A stretch of DNA of 6,565 nt, taken from the NCBI GenBank assembly GCA_023414975.1, contig JAEZMI010000086.1, forward strand, positions 1 to 6,565, written 5' to 3'. The stretch is from Pseudomonadota bacterium (GTDB taxonomy: Bacteria; Pseudomonadota; Alphaproteobacteria; Rhizobiales; Xanthobacteraceae). Below the pieces are notes generated by a model, which did not search any database, was not told where the DNA came from, and saw only the letters and a list, made by a program, of their open reading frames with translations. Below, one piece after another: positions 1-6,565 of the stretch; position 1 is the stretch's first letter, and each line of letters opens with the position of its first letter. Position numbers and translations under genes: made by a program.

Positions 1-980
1 AGAAGCTCGAAGTTTCGGTCGGCAGCGATCCGAAGCGCCTTGCGACCGTTGTCGCCGAGCCGCTCGAGCGCGGTTTCGGCCTCACGCTCGGCAATGCGCT
101 GCGCCGCATCCTGCTCTCCTCGCTGCAGGGTGCCGCTGTCACCTCCGTGCACATTGATGGCGTTCTCCACGAGTTCTCGTCCATCCCCGGCGTGCGCGAG
201 GACGTGACGGACATCGTGCTGAACATCAAGGACATCGCCATCAAGATGGCCGGCGATGGCCCCAAGCGCATGGTGGTGAAGAAGCAGGGTCCGGGCATTG
301 TCACCGCCGGTGACATCCAGACCGTGGGCGACGTGCAGGTGCTGAACCCCGAGCTGGTTCTGTGCACGCTGGACGACGGCGCCGAGATTCGCATGGAGTT
401 CACGGTCGACACCGGCAAGGGCTACGTGGCCGCCGACCGCAACCGTCCCGAGGACGCGCCGATCGGTCTGATCCCGGTCGACAGCCTGTACTCGCCGGTG
501 AAGAAGGTCTCCTACAAGGTCGAGAACACCCGTGAGGGCCAGATCCTCGACTATGACAAGCTGACCCTGTCGATCGAGACCAACGGCTCGGTCGCTCCCG
601 AGGACGCGCTGGCCTACGCCGCCCGCATCCTGCAGGACCAGCTCGAGATCTTCGTGAACTTCGAGGAGCCCAAGCGCGAGGCCGAGAGCCCCGCGATGCA
701 GGAGCTGCCCTTCAACCCGGCGCTGCTGAAGAAGGTGGACGAGCTCGAACTCTCCGTCCGCTCCGCGAACTGCCTGAAGAACGACAACATCGTCTACATC
801 GGCGACCTGATCCAGAAGACCGAGGCGGAGATGCTCCGTACCCCGAACTTCGGCCGCAAGTCGCTGAACGAGATCAAGGAAGTTCTCGCCAGCATGGGCC
901 TGCACCTTGGCATGGAAGTGCCGGGCTGGCCGCCGGAGAACATCGAGGATCTCGCCAAGCGGTTCGAAGATCACTACTGA
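1..980 (+). CDS. rpoA: RNA polymerase alpha subunit, 5' end cut by the window
   Basis: The alpha subunit dimerises to nucleate assembly of RNA polymerase, and its C-terminal domain touches promoter UP elements and activators. The reading frame is open from nt 3 and gives 325 residues; the family is about 335-345 long, so roughly a dozen N-terminal codons and the start lie outside. The N-terminal domain shows the conserved assembly stretch LERGFGLTLGNALRRILLSS and then VLHEFSSIPGVREDV. An acidic linker (about fragment residues 220-235) joins it to the C-terminal domain, where LSVRSANCLK carries the arginine equivalent to E. coli Arg265 (codon 759-761) and RTPNFGRKSLNEIKE forms the helix-hairpin-helix. 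A GTG at 147 could be mistaken for a start, but it lies inside the gene because conserved sequence continues upstream. rplQ follows after 73 nt, the usual end of the alpha operon. Identification is essentially certain. Confidence 0.99.
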   Translation, partial: KLEVSVGSDPKRLATVVAEPLERGFGLTLGNALRRILLSSLQGAAVTSVHIDGVLHEFSSIPGVREDVTDIVLNIKDIAIKMAGDGPKRMVVKKQGPGIVTAGDIQTVGDVQVLNPELVLCTLDDGAEIRMEFTVDTGKGYVAADRNRPEDAPIGLIPVDSLYSPVKKVSYKVENTREGQILDYDKLTLSIETNGSVAPEDALAYAARILQDQLEIFVNFEEPKREAESPAMQELPFNPALLKKVDELELSVRSANCLKNDNIVYIGDLIQKTEAEMLRTPNFGRKSLNEIKEVLASMGLHLGMEVPGWPPENIEDLAKRFEDHY

Positions 981-989
981 GCATTAAGC

Positions 990-1033
990 GCGGCGTTCGA
1001 GCCGTCACATTCACCCTTCGGCTCGAAAGCCGC
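990..1033 (+). other. Long stem-loop in the rpoA-rplQ gap
   Basis: TTCGAGCCG (996-1004) pairs perfectly with CGGCTCGAA (1019-1027). After one G-A mismatch the helix continues with GCGGC (990-994) against GCCGC (1029-1033), giving 14 of 15 possible pairs around a 14-nt loop. No T-run follows, so it does not look like an intrinsic terminator. It lies between two co-transcribed genes and ends 8 nt before the AGGA ribosome binding site of rplQ (1042-1045). A role in mRNA processing, stability or tuning of rplQ translation is inferred, not shown. Confidence 0.6.
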
Positions 1034-1053
1034 CGTACGACAGGATACTCGCC

Positions 1054-1482
1054 ATGAACCACGGCAAAGCCTATCGCCGGTTCAACCGGACCGCAGAGCA
1101 CCGCAAGGCCATGTTCGCCAACATGGCCCAGGCGCTCATCACCCATGAGCAGATCGTCACCACCCTGCCGAAGGCGAAGGACCTTCGCCCGGTGGTCGAG
1201 AAGCTTATCACCCTCGGCAAGCGCGGCGGCCTGCATGCCCGCCGTCAGGCGATCGCCGAAGTGCGCGACGTCGCCGTCGTGCGCAAGCTCTTCGACGTGA
1301 TCGGCCCGCGCTACAAGGAGCGCAATGGCGGCTACACCCGCATCATCAAGGCGGGCTTCCGCCATGGTGATTCGGCGGCCGTGGCTGTGATCGAGCTGGT
1401 GGATCGCGACGAGAGCGCCAAGGGCGCCGCCGATCTCGCCCGCCACGAGGCGGCGAAGGCGGAAGAGAACGCCGCGGCCTGA
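1054..1482 (+). CDS. rplQ: 50S ribosomal protein L17
   Basis: L17 (bL17) is a component of the large ribosomal subunit, bound to 23S rRNA on the solvent side near the exit tunnel. The 142-residue product covers the whole family: N-terminal MNHGKAYRRFNRTAEHRKAM, the conserved ITHEQIVTTLPKAKDLRPVVEKLITLGKRG core, and the RNGGYTRIIKAGFRHGDSAAVAVIELVDR block. A short Ala/Glu/Lys-rich tail of about 25 residues ends it, as is common in alphaproteobacterial L17. The ATG start has AGGA 8 nt upstream (1042-1045). It is the last gene of the rpoA transcription unit, with a strong terminator 30 nt after its stop. Nothing is unusual in the protein itself. Confidence 0.98.
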   Translation: MNHGKAYRRFNRTAEHRKAMFANMAQALITHEQIVTTLPKAKDLRPVVEKLITLGKRGGLHARRQAIAEVRDVAVVRKLFDVIGPRYKERNGGYTRIIKAGFRHGDSAAVAVIELVDRDESAKGAADLARHEAAKAEENAAA

Positions 1483-1511
1483 GCCGGGTGTTCCTTCGGC
1501 ATTGAGGATCG

Positions 1512-1538
1512 GGGCGGCTTCGGCCGCCCTTTTCTTTT
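1512..1538 (+). terminator. Intrinsic terminator after rplQ
   Basis: A perfect 7-bp stem GGGCGGC (1512-1518) / GCCGCCC (1523-1529) is closed by a TTCG tetraloop in the extra-stable C(UUCG)G context. It is followed at once by TTTTCTTTT (1530-1538). It ends the ribosomal protein/rpoA unit and separates it from the protease gene. The opposite strand has no T-run, so it should work in this direction only. Confidence 0.92.
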
Positions 1539-1570
1539 GGGCCCGCGGCTTTTGCCGCCGCCGCGCCACG

Positions 1571-1610
1571 CCGGCACGCTGGCACGTCGGCGCGCCGGCA
1601 CTTGGGCACG
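1571..1610. repeat. 8-nt tandem repeat, five degenerate copies, upstream of the protease gene
   Basis: Read in steps of eight the sequence is CCGGCACG, CTGGCACG, TCGGCGCG, CCGGCACT, TGGGCACG. GGC is kept at the centre of every unit, and four of the five keep GGCAC. The last unit also forms a small hairpin with the next bases (GCACG 1606-1610 / CGTGC 1614-1618). The array lies between the rplQ terminator and the protease start, where that gene's promoter should be. A regulatory role is unproven; slippage in GC-rich DNA would also produce it. Confidence 0.6.
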
Positions 1611-1664
1611 GCCCGTGCGCACCGCCCCTTTTTCCGCCGTGAGCGGAGGTCTATATCTGCGGCC

Positions 1665-3158
<1,494 letters not shown>

Positions 3159-3163
3159 CGGCC

Positions 3164-4480
3164 TTGAGCGATCTCTTCGGCGCGGGTGGTCTCGACGCTT
3201 CGGTGCCGCGCCCCCTCGCGGACCGCCTGCGCCCGCAGAACCTCGCCGAGGTCGTCGGGCAGGAGCATCTGACCGGCCCCGACGGCATCCTCACTCGTCT
3301 CACCGGCGGGCGCTCCTTCGGCTCGCTCATCTTCTGGGGTCCGCCCGGCACGGGAAAGACCACGGTCGCCCGGCTCATCGCCCGGCAGACCGATCTGCAT
3401 TTCGAGCAGATCTCCGCCATCTTCACCGGCGTCGCCGAGCTGAAGAAGGTGTTCGAGGCCGCGCGCGGCCGGCGCGCCGTGGGGCAGGGGACGCTGCTCT
3501 TCGTCGACGAGATCCATCGCTTCAACCGCGCCCAGCAGGACAGTTTCCTCCCGGTGATGGAGGACGGCACGATCACGCTGATCGGCGCCACCACCGAGAA
3601 CCCCTCCTTCGAGCTGAACGCCGCGCTGCTCTCGCGCGCCCGCGTGCTGGTGTTCCGCGCGCTCGACCCGGACGCCATCGAGCGCCTGCTCCAGCGCGCC
3701 GAGGCGATCGAGGGCCGGCGCCTGCCGCTCCAGCCGGAGGCGCGCGCGGCGCTCGCCGGCATGGCGGACGGCGACGGGCGCTACCTGCTCGGCCTGGTCG
3801 AGGAACTGCTCGGCCTGCCGGAGGGCGAGGATCTCGACGTCGCCGGCCTCGCCGCCGCCGTGCAGAAGCGCGCCCCGATCTACGACAAGGGGCAGGACGA
3901 GCATTACAACCTGCTGAGCTGCTTCCATAAGAGCCTGCGCGGCTCGGATGTGAACGCCGCCATGTACTGGGCGGCGCGGATGATCGTCGGCGGCGAGGAC
4001 CCCGGCACCGTGTTCCGCCGCCTGTGCTGCGCCGCCTCGGAGGATGTCGGCATGGCCGATCCGCAGGCCATGCCGATGGTGGTCGCCGCCTGGACCGCCT
4101 TCGACCGCGTCGGCTGGCCCGAGGGGCGGCTTTTCCTCGCCCAGGCCATCGCCTATGTGGCCACCGCGCCGAAATCGAACGCCGCCTATGCCGCCTTCAA
4201 CGCCGCCATCGCCCTCGCGCAGAAGACGGGATCGCTCGCCCCGCCCAAATCGATCCTCAACGCGCCGACCAAGCTGATGAAGGACCTCGGCTACCACGCC
4301 GGCTACCGCTACGATCACGATTACCCGGACGCCTATGCGGGGCAGGAGTTCTTCCCCGAGGAGCTGTCCGGCGAGCGCCGGCCAGAGCTTTACCAGCCGA
4401 ACGAGCGCGGTTTCGAGCGCGAGGTGAAGAAGCGGCTGGACTATTGGGCGCGGCTGCGCGCCGAGCGCCAGTCCCGTTAG
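3164..4480 (+). CDS. rarA: Replication-associated recombination protein A (RarA/MgsA AAA+ ATPase)
   Basis: A cytoplasmic AAA+ ATPase related to clamp-loader subunits and eukaryotic WRNIP1/Mgs1. It acts at stalled replication forks and single-stranded DNA ends. From TTG 3164 the product is 438 residues, the family's normal length. Visible are the N-terminal RPLADRLRP and VVGQEHL blocks, Walker A GPPGTGKTT (59-67, Lys65), Walker B LLFVDEIH (Asp115, Glu116), sensor 1 GATTENPSF (141-149), arginine finger Arg158 in LLSRAR, and sensor 2 GDGRYLL near Arg206. The C-terminal tetramerisation region includes YDKGQDEHYNLLSCFHKSLRGSD and ASEDVGMADP. LSDLFG matches the usual MSDLF start; no ATG fits and no Shine-Dalgarno is evident. 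A TTG at 3155 overlaps the protease stop and would add three residues. Coupling to protease translation is therefore likely. The frame is also open back to a GTG at 3101, inside the protease. Confidence 0.96.
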   Translation: MSDLFGAGGLDASVPRPLADRLRPQNLAEVVGQEHLTGPDGILTRLTGGRSFGSLIFWGPPGTGKTTVARLIARQTDLHFEQISAIFTGVAELKKVFEAARGRRAVGQGTLLFVDEIHRFNRAQQDSFLPVMEDGTITLIGATTENPSFELNAALLSRARVLVFRALDPDAIERLLQRAEAIEGRRLPLQPEARAALAGMADGDGRYLLGLVEELLGLPEGEDLDVAGLAAAVQKRAPIYDKGQDEHYNLLSCFHKSLRGSDVNAAMYWAARMIVGGEDPGTVFRRLCCAASEDVGMADPQAMPMVVAAWTAFDRVGWPEGRLFLAQAIAYVATAPKSNAAYAAFNAAIALAQKTGSLAPPKSILNAPTKLMKDLGYHAGYRYDHDYPDAYAGQEFFPEELSGERRPELYQPNERGFEREVKKRLDYWARLRAERQSR

Positions 4481-4489
4481 CGGGCGCTC
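4463..4489 (+). other. Stem-loop spanning the rarA stop codon
   Basis: GAGCGCC (4463-4469) pairs with GGCGCTC (4483-4489) across the rarA TAG. A competing inner stem is CCCG (4473-4476) / CGGG (4481-4484) with a TTAG loop. No T-run follows, so termination here would have to be weak or factor-assisted. It may protect the 3' end of a protease-rarA message. That reading is inference. Confidence 0.35.
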
Positions 4490-4507
4490 CGATAGGCGCG
4501 CGACCAT

Positions 4508-4561
4508 CCGGCCGGTGAACAGCTCTCTCACTCTATGATAGAGACGACGTGATCCGGCCGG
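4508..4561 (+). promoter_or_regulatory. Structured leader upstream of crcB, function unknown
   Basis: The 10-mer ATCCGGCCGG occurs twice, at 4506-4515 and 4552-4561. Its CCGGCCGG core is its own reverse complement, so the copies can pair as an 8-bp stem (4508-4515 / 4554-4561). Inside the 36-nt loop CTCTA (4531-4535) and TAGAG (4539-4543) form a small hairpin; TCTCT 4524-4528 with AGAGA 4540-4544 is an alternative. TATGAT at 4534-4539 resembles a -10 box but has no good -35 about 17 nt upstream. The stretch is less GC-rich than its surroundings. It does not show the conserved pieces of the fluoride (crcB) riboswitch. Confidence 0.35.
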
Positions 4562-4639
4562 CGTGGGTGCCGGCTCCGGGGCGGGCGGATCGGCGCGGCT
4601 CGCAAGGCGGCGCGCCGCGGGCAAGGGGGGCGGGCCGGC

Positions 4640-5023
4640 ATGAACACCATGGTGATGATCTTCATCGGGGCGGGGATCGGCGGGGTTCTGCGCAACGCCG
4701 TCAACCTGCTCGCCATGCGCCTGTTCGGCCTGCAGTTCCCGGTCGGCACGATGTTCATCAATATCGTGGGGTCGCTGGTCATCGGCCTCGTCGCCGGCTG
4801 GCTCGCCTTCCGCGCCGAATGGGCCTGGAGCTATCACACCCGCGCTTTCGTCATCACCGGCATTCTCGGCGGCTTCACCACCTTCTCGTCCTTCTCGCTG
4901 GATGCGGCGATGCTGGTGGAGCGGGGCGAGATGGGGCTGGCCGCACTCTATGTCGTCGGTTCGGTCGGCCTCGCCCTCGTCGGCGTGTTCGCCGGGCTCG
5001 CCATCATGCGCGCTCTCGCGTGA
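4640..5023 (+). CDS. crcB: Fluoride ion channel CrcB/Fluc
   Basis: A small inner-membrane channel that lets fluoride leave the cell and protects against its toxicity; known members are dual-topology homodimers. The 127-residue length is normal. Four hydrophobic helices are visible at about 3-25, 35-57, 66-92 and 99-124. Signature residues are Arg18 in GGVLRN, Asn41 in GTMFINIVGS, and the helix-3 break GGFTTFSSF (77-85), which houses the central Na+ site. Phe82 and Phe85 match the phenylalanines that line the fluoride path in characterised Fluc channels. Some bacteria encode two different Crc halves side by side; only one gene is seen here. The ATG follows AAGGGGGG (4623-4630) by 9 nt. It lies 159 nt after rarA and 46 nt before rluC. 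All key motifs are intact, so it is probably functional. Confidence 0.96.
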   Translation: MNTMVMIFIGAGIGGVLRNAVNLLAMRLFGLQFPVGTMFINIVGSLVIGLVAGWLAFRAEWAWSYHTRAFVITGILGGFTTFSSFSLDAAMLVERGEMGLAALYVVGSVGLALVGVFAGLAIMRALA

Positions 5024-5069
5024 CGGCGCGCCCCGTCTCGGCTATGTGCTGGGGCGAGGAGAATTCCAC

Positions 5070-6173
5070 ATGGCCGTAGAAACACGCCTCGTCGACCGCG
5101 ACGAAGAGGGGATGCGGCTCGACCGCTGGTTCAAGACGCATTTTCCCGATCTGTCGTTCGGGCATCTGCAGAAGCTGCTGCGCAGCGGACAGATTCGCGT
5201 CGATGGCGGCCGGGTGAAGACCAATAGCCGCCTCTCGGCCGGCCAGAGCGTGCGCATTCCCCCACTGGAGGAACAGCCCAAGCCCTCCGCCGCCGATTAT
5301 CTCGACGCGCTGGACGGCAAGGGGCCTGTGCGCGAACGTTCTCCCGGGCCGGTGGGGGGGGGCGAGGCTGCGGGCGCCGTCAAGGGCGCCGCTCCCGCCG
5401 CGCCGGCGGTGAAGCGCGCCAGCGCCGACGACAAGGACGCCACCGCGCTGCGGCAGATGACGCTCTATGAGGACCGCGACGTCCTCGTGCTCAACAAGCC
5501 CTATGGCCTCGCCGTGCAGGGCGGCTCCGGCACCTATCGCCATGTCGACGGCATGCTGGAGGCGCTGCGCGGGGAGGACGGGCAGAAGCCGCGTCTCGTC
5601 CACCGCATCGACAAGGACACGTCCGGCATCCTGCTGGTCGCCAAGTCGCGGATCGCCGCTTCGACGCTGGCCAAGACCTTCCGCTCGCGCTCGGCCCGCA
5701 AGGTCTACTGGGCGCTGGTGCCCGGCGTGCCGCGCCCGGCGCAGGGGCGCATCTCGACCTATCTCGCCAAGGATGAGGCGGCCGAGCGCATGCGCGTCGC
5801 GCGCCATGGCGACGACGAGGCGAGCCACGCCATTTCCTATTACGCGGTGGTCGATCACGTCGCGCAGAAGATGGCGTGGCTGTCGCTGAAGCCGGTCACG
5901 GGCCGCACGCACCAGTTGCGTGCCCACGCTGCCCATATCGGCCACCCGATCGTCGGCGATCCCAAATATTTCGATATCGAGAACTGGCCGCTGCCGGGCG
6001 GCCTGCAGAACCGGCTCCACCTTCTGGCGCGCCGTCTGGTGATTCCGCACCCGCGCGCCGACAAGCTGATCGACGTCTCGGCTCCCCTGCCGCCGCATAT
6101 GCAGCAGAGCTGGAGCGTGCTGGGTTTCGATGCGAGCCAGTACGACCCGATCGTCGAGGCGCCGGAGTCGTAG
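5070..6173 (+). CDS. rluC: RluA-family 23S rRNA pseudouridine synthase, RluC type
   Basis: Isomerises uridine to pseudouridine in RNA; E. coli RluC acts on 23S rRNA positions 955, 2504 and 2580. The 367-residue product has an N-terminal S4 RNA-binding domain (about 6-64, with RLDRWF and GHLQKLLRSGQIRVDGGRV). A long Ala/Pro/Gly-rich linker (about 68-126) follows, then the catalytic domain. Motif II is RLVHRIDKDTSGILLVAKS with catalytic Asp181. GRTHQLRAHAAHIGHPIVGDPKY (278 onward) and LHLLARRLVIPHP (316 onward) complete the family pattern. E. coli RluC has 319 residues, and the linker accounts for most of the excess. The ATG at 5070 is set by AGGAG (5057-5061) 8 nt upstream; the frame is open further back inside crcB but that part does not match the family. 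S4 plus motif order favours RluC over RluA, though RluD-like specificity cannot be excluded. Confidence 0.92.
   Translation: MAVETRLVDRDEEGMRLDRWFKTHFPDLSFGHLQKLLRSGQIRVDGGRVKTNSRLSAGQSVRIPPLEEQPKPSAADYLDALDGKGPVRERSPGPVGGGEAAGAVKGAAPAAPAVKRASADDKDATALRQMTLYEDRDVLVLNKPYGLAVQGGSGTYRHVDGMLEALRGEDGQKPRLVHRIDKDTSGILLVAKSRIAASTLAKTFRSRSARKVYWALVPGVPRPAQGRISTYLAKDEAAERMRVARHGDDEASHAISYYAVVDHVAQKMAWLSLKPVTGRTHQLRAHAAHIGHPIVGDPKYFDIENWPLPGGLQNRLHLLARRLVIPHPRADKLIDVSAPLPPHMQQSWSVLGFDASQYDPIVEAPES
5354..5362 (+). repeat. Run of nine G inside rluC
   Basis: The codons GTG-GGG-GGG-GGC encode Val95-Gly-Gly-Gly in the linker between the S4 and catalytic domains. As written, both domains are in one frame. 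Either shifted frame meets a stop no later than nt 5470, ahead of catalytic Asp181. Confidence 0.9.
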
Positions 6174-6185
6174 GCCCAGGTTCAT

Positions 6186-6305
6186 CGCGGGAGTCGTTCG
6201 TGCGGCAGGCCTTAGCGCGGGAGTCCTGAGGGCGCGAGTCTTGGGCGCGCGAGTCTTGGGCGCGGGAGGCTTGGGCGCGCCAGTCTCGCGTGCCGGAGGC
6301 CCGAG
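6186..6305. repeat. 15-nt tandem repeat, eight degenerate copies
   Basis: Units start at 6186, 6201, 6216, 6231, 6246, 6261, 6276 and 6291 without gaps. The consensus is CGCGGGAGTCTTGGG. Matches to it, in order, are 12, 9, 13, 13, 14, 14, 11 and 9 of 15; the middle copies are best and the ends have decayed. Columns 2, 3, 7, 8, 10 and 15 (G, C, A, G, C, G) are invariant. The array begins 12 nt after the rluC stop. Because the period is a multiple of three, each open frame reads as a pentapeptide repeat (RAQDS-like on the minus strand). I do not take that as evidence of coding. Confidence 0.85.
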
Positions 6306-6325
6306 AGCGCGCGCCCCGCGCGCTC
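6305..6325. other. GC-rich hairpin at the end of the 15-nt array
   Basis: GAGCGCGCG (6305-6313) and CGCGCGCTC (6317-6325) are perfect inverted repeats around a CCC loop. AAATCCC follows, with no T-run on the plus strand. It could stop or stabilise the rluC message, but it is not a standard intrinsic terminator in either direction. Confidence 0.5.
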
Positions 6326-6379
6326 AAATCCCTGATGGCCCGACCCTGCCGCGCGGGTCCAGGAGGCCTGATCCTCTGG

Positions 6380-6418
6380 GGCCTCCATCCTCGGCCTCCA
6401 TCCACGGCCTCCTCGCCT
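6380..6418. repeat. 13-nt tandem repeat, about 2.6 copies, with an upstream inverted copy
   Basis: GGCCTCCATCCTC (6380-6392), GGCCTCCATCCAC (6393-6405) and a decayed third unit beginning GGCCTCC (6406-6412) lie head to tail. The inverted core GGAGGCC at 6362-6368 can pair with any of the three GGCCTCC copies, with the nearest leaving an 11-nt loop. Confidence 0.6.
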
Positions 6419-6565
6419 GCGCGCGTCAGGTTCGCGCGTCCCCCGCCGCCACTGGCGCCGACAACGCCGCCGCCATCGCCCGCCACTGTCGCCCCGTCGC
6501 AACCTCGCGTGGCCGGCGCCCATCCGCGACCGCGATCGGCCGCCCGTTCCGCTCCGCGCCGGGCC

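Larger units (their letters stand above)
6174..6565. other. Repeat-rich region after rluC with no supported gene
   Basis: These 392 nt carry the 15-nt array, a GC hairpin and a 13-nt repeat listed separately. I see no recognisable protein in any frame. One plus frame is open from 6172 to the window edge but has no ATG or GTG, only TTG or CTG, and reads as Gly/Ala/Arg-rich repeats. A second plus frame is open from ATG 6335 to the edge; it reads as Pro/Ala/Arg-rich, and about a quarter of its codons end in A or T, unlike the genes here. Minus-strand frames are Arg-rich, and the longest runs back into rluC. In many relatives I would expect a HAD-type hydrolase gene next, but its DxDGT motif is not visible, so any such gene starts beyond the edge. 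Confidence 0.6.

Noticed and set aside
147..149. GTG at 147 as the rpoA start
   Set aside because: Conserved RpoA sequence continues in frame upstream to the window edge, so this GTG encodes an internal valine.
4481..4639. Fluoride riboswitch upstream of crcB
   Set aside because: I looked for the GGnGAUGG-type 5' part and the UGAUG-nC 3' part of the crcB RNA motif. Neither appears in order, only a partial TGAAC and unrelated stems.
5022..5037. GACGG/CCGTC hairpin between crcB and rluC as a terminator
   Set aside because: It has only five pairs, no T-run and lies just before the rluC ribosome binding site. The two genes are more likely co-transcribed.
5896..6523. Minus-strand frames (196 and 103 residues) with pentapeptide repeats such as RAQDS
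   Set aside because: The repeats simply translate the 15-nt array. The longer frame runs about 280 nt antisense into rluC, the composition is Arg/Ala/Gly-rich, and there is no family match.
6335..6565. Plus-strand frame from ATG 6335 to the window edge as a new gene start
   Set aside because: There is no Shine-Dalgarno of note. The product is low-complexity Pro/Ala/Arg with weaker third-position GC than neighbouring genes, and it starts inside repeat-rich DNA.

Overview
The window is a compact, GC-rich (roughly 70% G+C by eye), entirely plus-strand stretch of chromosome from an alphaproteobacterium. The RpoA, L17 and RarA sequences and the gene order rpoA-rplQ-Do protease-rarA-crcB-RluC-type synthase fit the Hyphomicrobiales (Rhizobiales). 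A Xanthobacteraceae-like lineage is a guess, not something the sequence proves.

Layout. Positions 1-980 hold rpoA without its first dozen or so codons. After a 73-nt gap with a long inverted repeat comes rplQ (1054-1482), the usual last gene of the large ribosomal-protein/rpoA operon. A textbook intrinsic terminator (1512-1538) ends that unit. A gap with an 8-nt tandem repeat leads to a periplasmic Do/HtrA-type protease (1665-3158), followed 5 nt later by the clamp-loader-like ATPase gene rarA (3164-4480), which probably starts at TTG and is translationally coupled to the protease. A structured 159-nt gap precedes the fluoride channel gene crcB (4640-5023). An RluC-type 23S rRNA pseudouridine synthase follows (5070-6173). 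The last 392 nt (6174-6565) contain no gene I can support; they are rich in repeats, mainly eight degenerate copies of a 15-nt unit starting 12 nt after the rluC stop.

How the genes work together. rpoA and rplQ are transcription/translation machinery made in bulk. The downstream genes cover envelope protein quality control (protease), stalled replication fork handling (RarA), fluoride export (CrcB) and ribosome modification (RluC). They are housekeeping or stress-tolerance genes that share a neighbourhood, not one pathway.

I found no mobile element, CRISPR array, tRNA, toxin-antitoxin or defence system, and no convincing new biological system. The points most worth a second look are non-coding: the 15-nt repeat array after rluC, the folded leader before crcB that does not look like a fluoride riboswitch, the rpoA-rplQ hairpin, and a run of nine G inside the rluC coding region.
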